This document shows, one piece after another, positions 9,366-18,500 of a DNA stretch of 61,001 nt; position 1 is the stretch's first letter; each line of letters begins with the position of its first letter. A model generated the notes under the pieces. It was not told the origin of the DNA. It saw only the letters and a program-made list of their open reading frames with translations, and did not search any database. The translations under genes and the position numbers were made by a program. Origin of the DNA: RBG-16-66-20 sp049651845 (GTDB lineage: Bacteria; Pseudomonadota; Gammaproteobacteria; Burkholderiales; SG8-39); contig JBASCW010000035.1 of assembly GCA_049651845.1 (NCBI GenBank), forward strand, positions 1-61,001, read 5' to 3'.

Positions 9366-10453
9366 CAGAGGATCTTCTGGTGGTAGACAGCCTCGCTGTA
9401 CCCGGCCCAGGCCTTGTACTTCGCCAGATAAGCCATATACGAGTCGTGCACCTTCTTCGTGAGCGGGTCCTTGATGCCGTCGGCGAGCACCTTGACGGTG
9501 GCCTCGCGCAGCGCCTTGACGACCGCGTCGGGGAGCGGCTTGGCCGTCACGCCCTGGTTCCTGACCAGGTCCTCCATCGCCTCGGCGTTGGTACGCTGGC
9601 ACCAGCCCTCGCTGATGACGTTGCAGGCCGCGGCGGCGTTCTCGACCACCGCCTGCAGGTCCTTGGGCAGCTTCTCCCAGGCGGCCTTGTTGATGAGCAG
9701 TTCCGAGACCGTGGCCGTTTCGTGCCAGCCGGTGGTGTGGTAGAACTTCGCCGCCTTATGCAAGCCGAGGCGCCGGTCCTGGTAGGGGCCGACGAACTCG
9801 GCGGCGTCGATCACGCCGCGCTCCAGCGCGGGGAAGATCTCGCCGCCCGGCAACAGCTTCACGTCCACGCCGAGCGAGGCGTACACCTTGCCGGCGAGGC
9901 CCGGGATGCGCATCTTCAGCCCCTTGAAATCGGCGACCGACTTGATCTCCTTCTTGAACCAGCCGGTCATCTGCACGCCGGTGTTGCCGCAGGGAAAGGC
10001 GATCATGCCGAAGGGCGCGTAAACCTCGTTCCACAGCGCCAGGCCGCCGCCGTCGTAGAACCAGCCGTTGATGCCCTGGAAATTCAGGCCGAAAGGCACC
10101 GCGGTGAAGTACTGCGCGGCAAACGTCTTGCCCGTCCAGAAGTAGCTGTTGGCGTGGTTCATCTCGACGTTGCCGGCGCGCACCGCGTCGAATCCCTCGA
10201 ACGCCGGGATCAGCTCGCCCGCACCGTACACCGAGATCTTCAGCCGGCCGCCGGACATGGCCTCGATGCGCCTGGCGAGGTCCGTCGCGCTGCCCGGGCC
10301 GTCCATGTAGAACGGCGCGCCCTTGCCGTAGGCGCTGGTCATCTTCCAGTTGAACGTCTGCTGCGCACGCACGATGGAGGGGAAACCGAGCGCGGCGGCG
10401 CCACCGCCGGCGCCGAGTCCGGCTTTAAGGAATTTCCTGCGGGTTTGGCTCAT
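9365..10453 (-). CDS. TRAP transporter substrate-binding protein (DctP family, Tat-exported)
   Basis: 362 residues. The N-terminus has a twin-arginine signal (RRKFLKAGLGAGGG, cleavage probably near VRAQ). The mature part starts FNWKMTSAYGKG, and further on come YFTAVPFGLN and GLKMRIPGLAGKVY, which are DctP/TakP-like features found in 2-oxo-acid and aromatic-acid binders. It captures an organic acid in the periplasm for the adjacent permeases; the ligand is unknown. A good ribosome binding site (AGGAGA) lies 6 bases before the ATG. First gene of the TRAP operon. Confidence 0.92.
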   Translation of the reverse strand: MSQTRRKFLKAGLGAGGGAAALGFPSIVRAQQTFNWKMTSAYGKGAPFYMDGPGSATDLARRIEAMSGGRLKISVYGAGELIPAFEGFDAVRAGNVEMNHANSYFWTGKTFAAQYFTAVPFGLNFQGINGWFYDGGGLALWNEVYAPFGMIAFPCGNTGVQMTGWFKKEIKSVADFKGLKMRIPGLAGKVYASLGVDVKLLPGGEIFPALERGVIDAAEFVGPYQDRRLGLHKAAKFYHTTGWHETATVSELLINKAAWEKLPKDLQAVVENAAAACNVISEGWCQRTNAEAMEDLVRNQGVTAKPLPDAVVKALREATVKVLADGIKDPLTKKVHDSYMAYLAKYKAWAGYSEAVYHQKIL

Positions 10454-10568
10454 GGCGATTCTCCTGTGGGATGGACGCGCATTATGAGCAAGAGGCGTTC
10501 CAAGCCGCCGCTCGCTCGATGCACCCGAATCTACACCCGAAGCGCATCCGATTGGTGCGCCAAGCCCC
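10454..10568. other. Leader/promoter region of the TRAP operon
   Basis: This 115-base gap holds the AGGAGA ribosome binding site of dctP. A CATAAT hexamer lies about 35 bases upstream of the dctP ATG on the minus strand and could be a -10 box, but no matching -35 is visible. No further gene was recognised here. Confidence 0.3.
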
Positions 10569-10695
10569 TCAACGGGGCAGCGTGGAGAATTCGCCGAGGT
10601 CCCACATCAGCCCGGCCATCAGCTGCAGCGCGTCGCGCGCCACGGGGGCGAGCACGTGCTCGTTGGGCGCGTGCTGGCTGCAGGAAGCTTCGGGC
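10569..10695 (-). pseudogene. 3' tail of a second M20 peptidase gene (~40 codons)
   Basis: The minus strand reads A-S-C-S-Q-H-A-P-N-E-H-V-L-A-P-V-A-R-D-A and ends W-D-L-G-E-F-S-T-L-P-R-stop. This matches the C-terminus of the intact M20 peptidase (11838-13232) at nearly every position. At DNA level the core of about 100 bases is roughly 90 percent identical and includes runs such as GGTCCCACATCAGCCCGGCC in both copies (plus strand). Similarity stops just upstream of A-S-C-S. The fragment begins about 20 bases after the sugar-dehydrogenase stop codon, so that gene sits between two M20 3' ends. Confidence 0.85.
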
Positions 10696-10713
10696 CGGTG
10701 ATGTTTGCCAGTA

Positions 10714-11829
10714 CTAGGGCGCGGGCTCAAGGCGCGCGAGGACGGCACTGGATTCGTCGGTCAGCAGATAGAGGTAGCCGTCCGGCGCCGCGCGCACGTC
10801 GCGGATGCGGCCGAGGACGCCCTTCAGCAGGCGCTCCTCGCGGACGACCTTCTCGCCCTCCAGCCGCAGGCGCACGAGCATCTGATCCCGGAGCGCGCCG
10901 ACGAAGAGGTCGCCCTGCCACCGCGGGAACCGGTCGCCCGTGTAGAACGCCATGCCCGAGGGCGCGATGGACGGCACCCACTTGTGCAGCGGCTGCGCCA
11001 TGCCCGCCCTGTGCGTACCCTCGCCGATCTTGGTGCCGAGACCGTAGTTGGCGCCGTAGGTGATCACCGGCCAGCCGTAATTCACGCCGGCGCGGATCAC
11101 GTTCACCTCGTCGCCGCCCTGTGGGCCGTGCTCGTGCGTCCAGAGCAGGCCGGTCGCCGGATGCAGCGCCGCGCCCTGCATATTGCGGTTGCCCAGCGTG
11201 AACTTCTCCGGCTTCCAGCCGGGCTTGCCGGCAAAGGGATTGTCCTTCGGCACGCGGCCGTCGTCGTGCAACCGGATCACCGAGCCGGCGTGGTCGTCGG
11301 GCTTCTGCGCGCGGTCCTGCTCGCCGCGATCGCCCAGCGTGATGTAGAGGAAGCCGGCGCGGTCGAACACGAGGCGCGAGCCGAAATGGCGGCCGGTCGA
11401 TCCCTTCGGGCTCTGCCGGAAAATCACCTCCGCGCCCTCGATGCGGTTTCCCATGAGGCGGCCGCGCGCGACCTCGGTGCCGATGCCGTCCGCGCCGCGG
11501 GCGGTGAACGACCAGTACACCAGGCCGTTCTGCGCGAAGCCCGGATGCAGCGCGACGTCCATCAACCCGCCTTGCCCGAGCGGATGGACCGCCGGCAGGC
11601 CCGTCACGGACTGCGGCTCCAGCCGGCCGCCCTTTGCGAGGCGCAACCGGCCTTCCCGCTCCGTGATCAGCAGCCGGCCGTCGGGCAGGAAGGCGAGCGA
11701 CCAGGGATGGTCGAGGCCCTCGAGGACCTTGACGACGCGGAACGCGTGCTCCTCCGAGGAGAGTGTCTGGGCGTTCGCGGCGCCCGCCGCGAGAACGAGC
11801 AGGCCGAACCACCAGGAATGCGATGCCAT
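10714..11829 (-). CDS. PQQ-dependent sugar dehydrogenase (soluble aldose sugar dehydrogenase/GSDH family)
   Basis: 371 residues, matching the YliI/Asd type. A Sec signal peptide (MASHSWWFGLLVLAAGAANA, cleaved before Q-T-L-S-S) places it in the periplasm. Family features: LDHPWSLAFLPDGRLLITER near residue 40, then QGGLMDVALHPGF, LGDRGEQDRAQ, WTHEHGPQGGDEVN and NYGWPVITYG, which carry the PQQ- and calcium-contacting residues of the beta-propeller. It oxidises aldoses with a bound quinone cofactor. The frame stays open upstream through the peptidase gene, but the signal peptide fixes the start at 11829. It is flanked on both sides by M20 3' sequences. Confidence 0.88.
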   Translation of the reverse strand: MASHSWWFGLLVLAAGAANAQTLSSEEHAFRVVKVLEGLDHPWSLAFLPDGRLLITEREGRLRLAKGGRLEPQSVTGLPAVHPLGQGGLMDVALHPGFAQNGLVYWSFTARGADGIGTEVARGRLMGNRIEGAEVIFRQSPKGSTGRHFGSRLVFDRAGFLYITLGDRGEQDRAQKPDDHAGSVIRLHDDGRVPKDNPFAGKPGWKPEKFTLGNRNMQGAALHPATGLLWTHEHGPQGGDEVNVIRAGVNYGWPVITYGANYGLGTKIGEGTHRAGMAQPLHKWVPSIAPSGMAFYTGDRFPRWQGDLFVGALRDQMLVRLRLEGEKVVREERLLKGVLGRIRDVRAAPDGYLYLLTDESSAVLARLEPAP

Positions 11830-11837
11830 GCGGAGAC

Positions 11838-13232
11838 TCAATGGCGCGGCAGCGAAGACGGCTCGCCCAGGTCCCACATCAGCCCGGCCATCAGCCGCAG
11901 CGCGTCGCGCGCGACCGGCGCGAGCATGTGCTCGTTGGGCGCGTGCTGGCTGCAGGAGGCGTAGGAGTGCGGGATCCACACGGTCGGCAGGCCGAGGTCG
12001 TCGGCAAAGACGTCGTTCGGCAGCGAACCGCCCAGATTGGGGAGGATTGCGGTCGGTTGATGGCTGGTCTTTTCCAGCGAATTCTTCACCCAGACCACCC
12101 AGGGGTGCTGCGGATCGAGGCGCGTCGCCGGGAAGAAGCCTTCGCGCGCGGCGGTCACTTTCACCATCGGGAAACCCGCATCGGCAAGATGCTGCTGCAG
12201 CGACGAAACGATTTGCGCCGGGTCCACGCCGACCACGTAGCGCAGCTGGCAGTGGCAGCTCGCGCGCGGCGGGATGGCGTTCACCGGCTTGTCCGGGTTG
12301 CCCGTGGTGAACGCCAGCACTTCGAAGCTCGACCAGCCGAACACGCGCTCGGCGGGCGTGAGGTCGGGTTCGCCCCAGTCCGGATCCACCATCGGCCCAT
12401 CGGCACCGCCGTCCACCTCCAGCCCGGCGAGCGCCTCGCGCACTGAGGGCGTAAGCGTATTCGGCCGCCATGCGTTGATCTTGATCTCGCCTTTGGGCCC
12501 GGTGATGGATGCCAGCGCGTGCGCGAGGATGATGCCCGGGTTGGCGAGCAGCCCGCCCCAGTTGCCCGAGTGGTGGCCGCCTTCGCGCAGGTCCACGACG
12601 AGGTCCATGTTGAGAGCGCCGCGCGAGCCGAGGAACACGGTCGGACGGCCGGGCTGCAGGCGCGGGCCGTCCGAGGCGATCAGCACGTCGGCTTTCAGAA
12701 GGTCTTTGTTCCGGGAACAAAATTCCTTCAATCCGGGAGAGCCGACTTCCTCTCCTGTTTCGATAAGCACTTTCAAGTTAAAGCCCAACACCCCACGCGC
12801 GGCAATCGCTGCGGCCACGGCACCAAGGTTGATCGAATGCTGGCCCTTGTTGTCGGCCGTGCCACGGCCGTAGAGCAGGTCGCCGTCGCGCTGCAGCTTC
12901 CACGGATCCAGCCCCTCCTTCCAGCTCGCTTCCTGGCCGCGGATCACGTCGCCGTGGCCGTAGGAAAGAACCGTGACGAGCAACGGGTCTTCCATGCGCT
13001 CGGCGACCAGGAACGGGCCGTACTTGCCGACCGGATTGTCGAAGATCCGGCAGCGGAACCCGAGGCGCTCGAAGCTGGGCTGCATCTCGCCCGCGAGATA
13101 GCGTCGCAATTCCGCGCAGCGCTCCGGGTTCTGGCTCTCGGTGGCAATCGCCACGCGGCGCGCGAGGTCGGCGAAAAAGCCGCCCTCGTCGAAGTACTTC
13201 TCTGCGTGCGCGATCGCACGGTCCCGGCTCAT
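11838..13232 (-). CDS. M20-family metallopeptidase (ArgE/DapE/carboxypeptidase type)
   Basis: 464 residues. Visible metal-site motifs: SYGHGDVI (His, Asp), LYGRGTADNKGQ (bridging Asp), IETGEEVGSPG (catalytic Glu-Glu pair), the GGHHSGNWGG region, and a late His in QHAPNEHML. The enzyme hydrolyses an amide bond in a small peptide or acylated amino acid. The ATG at 13232 (M-S-R-D-R-A-I-A-H) gives the natural N-terminus; the in-frame ATG at 13301 would overlap a plus-strand SDR remnant. The gene stop is 8 bases from the sugar-dehydrogenase start. An AT-rich codon patch spans about 12690-12785. Confidence 0.92.
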   Translation of the reverse strand: MSRDRAIAHAEKYFDEGGFFADLARRVAIATESQNPERCAELRRYLAGEMQPSFERLGFRCRIFDNPVGKYGPFLVAERMEDPLLVTVLSYGHGDVIRGQEASWKEGLDPWKLQRDGDLLYGRGTADNKGQHSINLGAVAAAIAARGVLGFNLKVLIETGEEVGSPGLKEFCSRNKDLLKADVLIASDGPRLQPGRPTVFLGSRGALNMDLVVDLREGGHHSGNWGGLLANPGIILAHALASITGPKGEIKINAWRPNTLTPSVREALAGLEVDGGADGPMVDPDWGEPDLTPAERVFGWSSFEVLAFTTGNPDKPVNAIPPRASCHCQLRYVVGVDPAQIVSSLQQHLADAGFPMVKVTAAREGFFPATRLDPQHPWVVWVKNSLEKTSHQPTAILPNLGGSLPNDVFADDLGLPTVWIPHSYASCSQHAPNEHMLAPVARDALRLMAGLMWDLGEPSSLPRH

Positions 13233-13263
13233 CGTCGCGGCGATTATCTCCGAAAATGGCGCC

Positions 13264-13378
13264 ATGAATTCCGCCGCCGTGGTCGGCGCCCAAGAGGTCA
13301 TCGAGCGCTATATCGTCGAAAAACTCACCTCGCTGCCCGATTGGCAGGTCACCGGCCTGTCGCGCCGAACGCATCGTT
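13264..13378 (+). pseudogene. 5' head of an SDR/NAD-epimerase-like gene (PRISE type), ~38 codons
   Basis: From the ATG at 13264 the plus strand reads M-N-S-A-A-V-V-G-A-Q-E-V-I-E-R-Y and L-P-D-W-Q-V-T-G-L-S-R-R. This is the first beta-alpha-beta unit of atypical SDRs such as progesterone 5-beta-reductase-like enzymes, where S-L-P-D-W-x-V-x-G-L-S-R-R is characteristic. The glycine loop is decayed (G-A-Q-E-V-I-E instead of G-A-x-G-x-x-G). Similarity ends where the slipin stop codon region starts. The rest of the gene is gone. It is divergent from the M20 gene. Confidence 0.65.
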
Positions 13379-13391
13379 CCCTGAAGCGGCC

Positions 13392-14150
13392 TCAGGGTTT
13401 CAGCTTCCCCGCCGCCTCGATCAGTGGCCCGAGGATATCCATCGGCACCGGGAACACGATGGTCGAACTCTTGTCGCCCGCGATCTGGGTAAGCGTCTGC
13501 AGGTAGCGCAGCTGCATCGCTTCCGGGCGCTGCGAGAGAATCGCGGCCGCCTGCAGTAGCTTCTCGGCGGCCTGCTGCTCGCCTTCGGCGTGGATGATCT
13601 TGGCGCGGCGCGCGCGCTCGGCCTCGGCCTGCTGCGCGATCGCGCGCACCATCGATTCGTTCAGGTCGACGTGCTTGATCTCGACGTTGGACACCTTGAT
13701 GCCCCAGGCGTCGGTCTGCGCATCGAGAACGCCCTGGATGTCGAGGTTGAGCCGCTCGCGCTCGGCGAGAAGTTCGTCCAGTTCGTGCTTGCCGAGCACC
13801 GCGCGCAGCGTGGTCTGGGATAGCTGGCTGGTCGCCTCCAGAAAGTTCGCCACCTGGATGATCGCGAGCTGCGGATCCACGACCCGGAAATACACCACCG
13901 CGTTGACCTTCACCGAGACATTGTCGCGCGTGATCACGTCCTGCGGCGGCACGTCGAACACCACGATGCGCAGGTCGACGCGCACCATCTGCTGCACGCC
14001 CGGGACGATGATGATCAGGCCCGGGCCCATCACGCGCTGGAAGCGCCCGAGCAGGAACACCACCCCGCGCTCGTATTCTCGCAGCACGCGAAAGGACATC
14101 GCCAGCAAAACGATGACGACGACCAGTGCGCCCAGGGTGAAGTAGGACAT
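13392..14150 (-). CDS. Slipin/stomatin-like SPFH-domain membrane protein
   Basis: 252 residues: one N-terminal hydrophobic anchor, then an SPFH domain. Signature stretches are REYERGVVFLLGRFQ, GPGLIIIVP and DAWGIKVSNVEIKHVDL, followed by a long Ala/Glu-rich coiled coil (AEAERARRAKIIHAEGEQQA). Slipins form membrane-associated oligomers and are cleaved or assisted by an NfeD-type partner. The ATG follows the nfeD stop codon by 2 bases, with the GGAGG ribosome binding site inside the last nfeD codons, so the two are translationally coupled. Confidence 0.94.
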   Translation of the reverse strand: MSYFTLGALVVVIVLLAMSFRVLREYERGVVFLLGRFQRVMGPGLIIIVPGVQQMVRVDLRIVVFDVPPQDVITRDNVSVKVNAVVYFRVVDPQLAIIQVANFLEATSQLSQTTLRAVLGKHELDELLAERERLNLDIQGVLDAQTDAWGIKVSNVEIKHVDLNESMVRAIAQQAEAERARRAKIIHAEGEQQAAEKLLQAAAILSQRPEAMQLRYLQTLTQIAGDKSSTIVFPVPMDILGPLIEAAGKLKP

Positions 14151-14152
14151 GA

Positions 14153-15496
14153 CTATCCTCCGTTGCGGGATTCCGGGACTGCGTCAAGAACCAGGCCGTG
14201 GATCGCGGTGACGCGCAGGCGCTCACCGCTCTTCAGCGGCACTGCGCAGCGCACCCGCCAGCGTTCGCCGTGCACCCGGGCCCAGCCTTCGGCCTGCAGG
14301 TCCTCGAGCGCCTCGCCCACCGCGCCGACCAGCTCCTCGCGCCCGCTGACCACCGGGCGCCGTCGCCCGCGGAGCAGCATTCCGACCACGAAGACGAGAA
14401 ATGCGGCGCTCGTCGCGGTCACGCCGGCGACTAGCGCGTAGGGTATCGCGAACTCCGGAATGTCGGTATCGATCAGGATTACAGATCCGACCGCGAAGGC
14501 GATCGCGCCGCCCACCCCGAGCGAACCGAAGGACGGCAGAAACACCTCGGCCACCATGAAGCCGATGCCGAGCAGGATCAGCGCGATACCCGCGAAATTC
14601 ACTGGCAACAGGTGAAACGCGTACATCGCCACCAGCACGCAGATCGAGCCGACCACGCCGGGCAGGACCATGCCCGGATTGGTAAACTCGAAAAAGATGG
14701 CGTAGAGGCCGACCAGCACGAGGATATAAGCGACGCTCGGGTTGGTGATGACGCTCAATAAACGCGTGCGCCAGTCCGGCGCGTAGGTGACGGTGGTGGC
14801 GCCGGCGGTTCGAATGATCTTGTCGCCGACGGCACGTTCATCGACCTGTCCAAGCAAGGCGGTGACGTCGTCGGCGATCACGTCGATCACCTTCAGCTTC
14901 AGCGCCTCGGCGGCAGGCAGGCTCACCGCCTCGCGTACCGCGCGTTCCGCCCAATCCGCGTTGCGCCCGCGCATCTGCGCCAGGCCGCGGATATAGGCTG
15001 CCGCATCGTGCGTCACCTTGCGCATCATGGCGTCGCCGGGGCTGGGGTCGGACTGGCCCTTGTCCGGTTTGCCCTTCTCGTCCTTGGCAGACGGCATGCC
15101 GATCGACACCGGCGAAGCTGCGCCGAGATTGGTTGCCGGCGCCATGGCCGCGACGTGGCACGCATACAGAATGAAGGTGCCGGCGCTCGCGGCACGCGCG
15201 CCGCCCGGCGCAACGAAGCCCGCCACCGGGACCGGTGACGCAAGGATGTCCTTGATGATTTCGCGCATCGAGGTATCGAGGCCGCCGGGCGTGTCGAGGC
15301 GCAGCACGACAAGCTGCGCCTTCTCCTTCGCCGCGCGTTCCAGCCCGCGGCGAACGAAATCGGCGGTCGCCGGTCCGATCGCGCCTTCGACCGGGATGAC
15401 GACCACCGGCCCCGGCGCGCCGAGCGCTGGCGCGAGCCACGACATCACCGACGCGAGCCAGATAATCGCGAGCAGCCTGCAGCGCCGCGAGATCAT
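14153..15496 (-). CDS. NfeD-family protein: ClpP-like serine protease, membrane helices, OB fold (1510-N type)
   Basis: 447 residues in the long NfeD architecture. A signal/anchor segment is followed by a ClpP-class protease domain with LRLDTPGGLD near residue 66 and the nucleophile region ARAASAGTFILYA near residue 100. About five hydrophobic helices follow (residues 240-375), then a C-terminal NfeD OB-like domain. These proteases cut the C-terminus of slipin partners and act in membrane quality control. It lies upstream of the slipin gene in a two-gene operon and is divergent from uvrA. Confidence 0.93.
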   Translation of the reverse strand: MISRRCRLLAIIWLASVMSWLAPALGAPGPVVVIPVEGAIGPATADFVRRGLERAAKEKAQLVVLRLDTPGGLDTSMREIIKDILASPVPVAGFVAPGGARAASAGTFILYACHVAAMAPATNLGAASPVSIGMPSAKDEKGKPDKGQSDPSPGDAMMRKVTHDAAAYIRGLAQMRGRNADWAERAVREAVSLPAAEALKLKVIDVIADDVTALLGQVDERAVGDKIIRTAGATTVTYAPDWRTRLLSVITNPSVAYILVLVGLYAIFFEFTNPGMVLPGVVGSICVLVAMYAFHLLPVNFAGIALILLGIGFMVAEVFLPSFGSLGVGGAIAFAVGSVILIDTDIPEFAIPYALVAGVTATSAAFLVFVVGMLLRGRRRPVVSGREELVGAVGEALEDLQAEGWARVHGERWRVRCAVPLKSGERLRVTAIHGLVLDAVPESRNGG

Positions 15497-15552
15497 GCCC
15501 AGGACTATAAACCTTTATTCATGGATAGAATCGCCCCTCTCCCTTCCGACCC

Positions 15553-18500
15553 ATGAAGCGCGAACATCTCCCGACCGACGCGATCCACATCCGCGGCGCG
15601 CGCCAGAACAACCTCAAGAACCTCACGCTCTCGATCCCGAACGGCGAGCTGGTCGTCGTCACCGGGGTGTCGGGCTCGGGCAAATCCTCGCTGGTCTTCG
15701 ACACGCTGTACGCCGAGGGGCAGCGGCGCTACGTGGAGACCTTCAGTCCCTACGCGCGCCAGTTCCTCGACCGCATGGACAAGCCGCAGGTCGACGCGAT
15801 CGAGGGCATTCCGCCCGCCATCGCCATCGACCAGACCAACCCGGTGCGCACCTCGCGCTCCACGGTCGGCACCATGACCGAGCTGAACGACCACCTCAAG
15901 CTGCTCTATGCGCGCGCCGCGAAGCTGCACTGCCGGGGCTGCGGCAAGCCGGTGGTCAGGGACACGACGCAGACCGTGTATGAATTTCTATCTGGAAAAT
16001 CAAAGGAGAACGGTGAACTGAGGTTCACCATCACCTTCCCGGTCGAGATCCCGAAGAACTTCAGCGAAAAGGAGATCCTGGAGCTGCTCGAGCGCCAGGG
16101 CTATACGCGCATCCACGAGAAGGCGAAGGACCGGCTAGAGGTGGTGCAGGACCGGCTGCGCGTCGCGGGCGCCGACAAGGCGCGCGTCACCGACGCGCTC
16201 GAGGCGGCGATGAAGCTCGGCCAGGGCAGGGTGAACGTCTGGCCGGAGGCTGGCAAGCCATGGCGGTTCTCCTCCACCCTGCACTGCGCCGATTGCGACA
16301 TCGCCTACTCGGAACCCACGCCGGCGATGTTCTCGTTCAACTCGCCGCTCGGCGCCTGCGACACCTGCCGCGGCTTCGGCCGCGTGATCGGCGTGGATTT
16401 CGGCCTGGTGGTGCCGAACGCGAAGCTGTCGCTGCGGGCGGGCGCGGTCAAGCCCTGGCAGTCGCCGAGCTTCAGAGAATGCCACGACGATCTCGTCAAG
16501 TACGCGAAGAAGCGCGGCATCCCGCTCGACACGCCTTTCGAGAATCTCAAGGAGAAAGAGAAGACCTGGGTGCTCGAAGGCGAACCGGAATGGGTCAGCT
16601 GGCGCAAGTCCTGGCCGGGCACCTGGTACGGCGTGCGGCGCTTCTTCAAGTGGCTGGAGAGCAAGGCCTACAAGATGCACATCCGCGTGCTGCTCTCCAA
16701 GTACCGCGCCTATACGCCCTGCGAGGCCTGCCAGGGCATGCGCCTGAAGCCGGACGCCATGCTGTGGAAGCTGAGCGGCCTTTCGATTCACGACCTGACG
16801 CTCCTGCCCTTGGACAAGGTGAGAGAATTCTTCCGGGACATCGAACTGCCAAGACAGCTGGACGAAGCAGCCGATCTCCTGCTCGGCGAGATCCGCACGC
16901 GGCTGCGCTTCCTCGGCGACGTCGGCCTGGGCTACCTGACGCTCGACCGGCAGTCGCGCACGCTCTCAGGCGGCGAGGTGCAGCGCATCAACCTCACCAC
17001 CGCGCTCGGCACCTCGCTCGTGAACACGCTGTTCGTGCTCGACGAACCGTCGATCGGCCTGCATCCGCGCGACATGGGCCGCGTGATCGACGTGATGAAG
17101 CGGCTGCGCGACGCCGGCAACTCGCTGGTGGTGGTCGAGCACGACCCGCAGATCATGTTCGCAGCCGACCGCATCCTCGACGTTGGCCCGGGACCGGGCG
17201 AGCGCGGCGGCGAGATCGTCTTTTTCGGCTCCCCTGCGGAGCTCAGGAAGCAGGGCACGATCACCGCGGAGTATTTTTCGGGCCGGAAGAAGGCCTTTTC
17301 AGAACGGAAAGTTGCCCCCTGGAAGAAGAGCATCGAGGTCAAAGGCGCGTCCCAGCACAACCTCAAGGGCATCGACGTCACCATCCCGCTGGAAAGGCTG
17401 GTCTGCGTCACCGGCGTGTCGGGCTCGGGCAAGTCCACGCTGGTGCAGGACGTGCTCTACGCGGCGCTGCGCAAGGCCAAGGGCAAGCCGACCGAGCCGC
17501 CGGGTGCGCACCGCGCGCTCGCGGGCGCAGAGCAGGTCGAGGACGTGGTGATGGTCGACCAGTCGCCGATCGGCAAGACCACGCGCTCGAATCCAGCGAG
17601 CTATGTAGGCGCATTCGATTCGATAAGAAAGCTGTTCTCCAGCTCGCTGGAAGCAAGACAGCGCAAATACACGCCCGGCACGTTCAGCTTCAACTCGGGC
17701 AACGGCCGCTGCCCGGCCTGCGGCGGCAACGGCTTCGAGCACGTCGAGATGCAGTTCCTCTCGGATGTCTACCTGCGCTGCCCGGAATGCAACGGCCGGC
17801 GCTTCCGCGACGAGATCCTCGAGATCAAGGTCGGCGGCAAGTCGATTGCCGACGCGCTCGAGATGACGGTGTCGGAGGCGCTGTATTTCTTCCGCAACGA
17901 GGCCGAGGTGGTCGCGCGGCTGCGCCCGCTCAAGGACGTGGGCCTGGACTACCTGCGCCTGGGCCAGCCGGTGCCGACGCTCTCGGGCGGCGAGGCGCAG
18001 CGCCTGAAGCTCGCGGGCTACCTCGCCGAGGCCGGCGACACCGAGACGCGCAAGCTGTTCCTGTTCGACGAGCCGACCACCGGGCTGCACTTCGACGACG
18101 TCGCCAAGCTGCTGCGCGCCTTCCGCCAGCTGCTGGACGCAGGCCACTCGCTGCTGGTGATCGAGCACAACCTGGACGTGATCCGCGCCTGCGACTGGAT
18201 CATCGACCTCGGTCCCGAGGGCGGCGAGGCCGGCGGCGAGGTGGTCTGCGCAGGGACGCCCGCAGAGGTCGAGAAGCATCCGAGTTCTCACACCGCCCAG
18301 GCCCTGAGGGATTACGAAAAGGCGTTTTCACAGCGACTGAAGGCGACGGAACCTGCCGGCCGCTATCTCGGCAACGCCATCAAGATCCACAACGCGCGCG
18401 AGCACAACCTCAAGAGCATCGACGTCGAGATCCCGCGCAACCGCTTCAGCGTCATCACCGGCGTGTCGGGCTCGGGCAAGTCCACCCTCGCCTTCGACAT

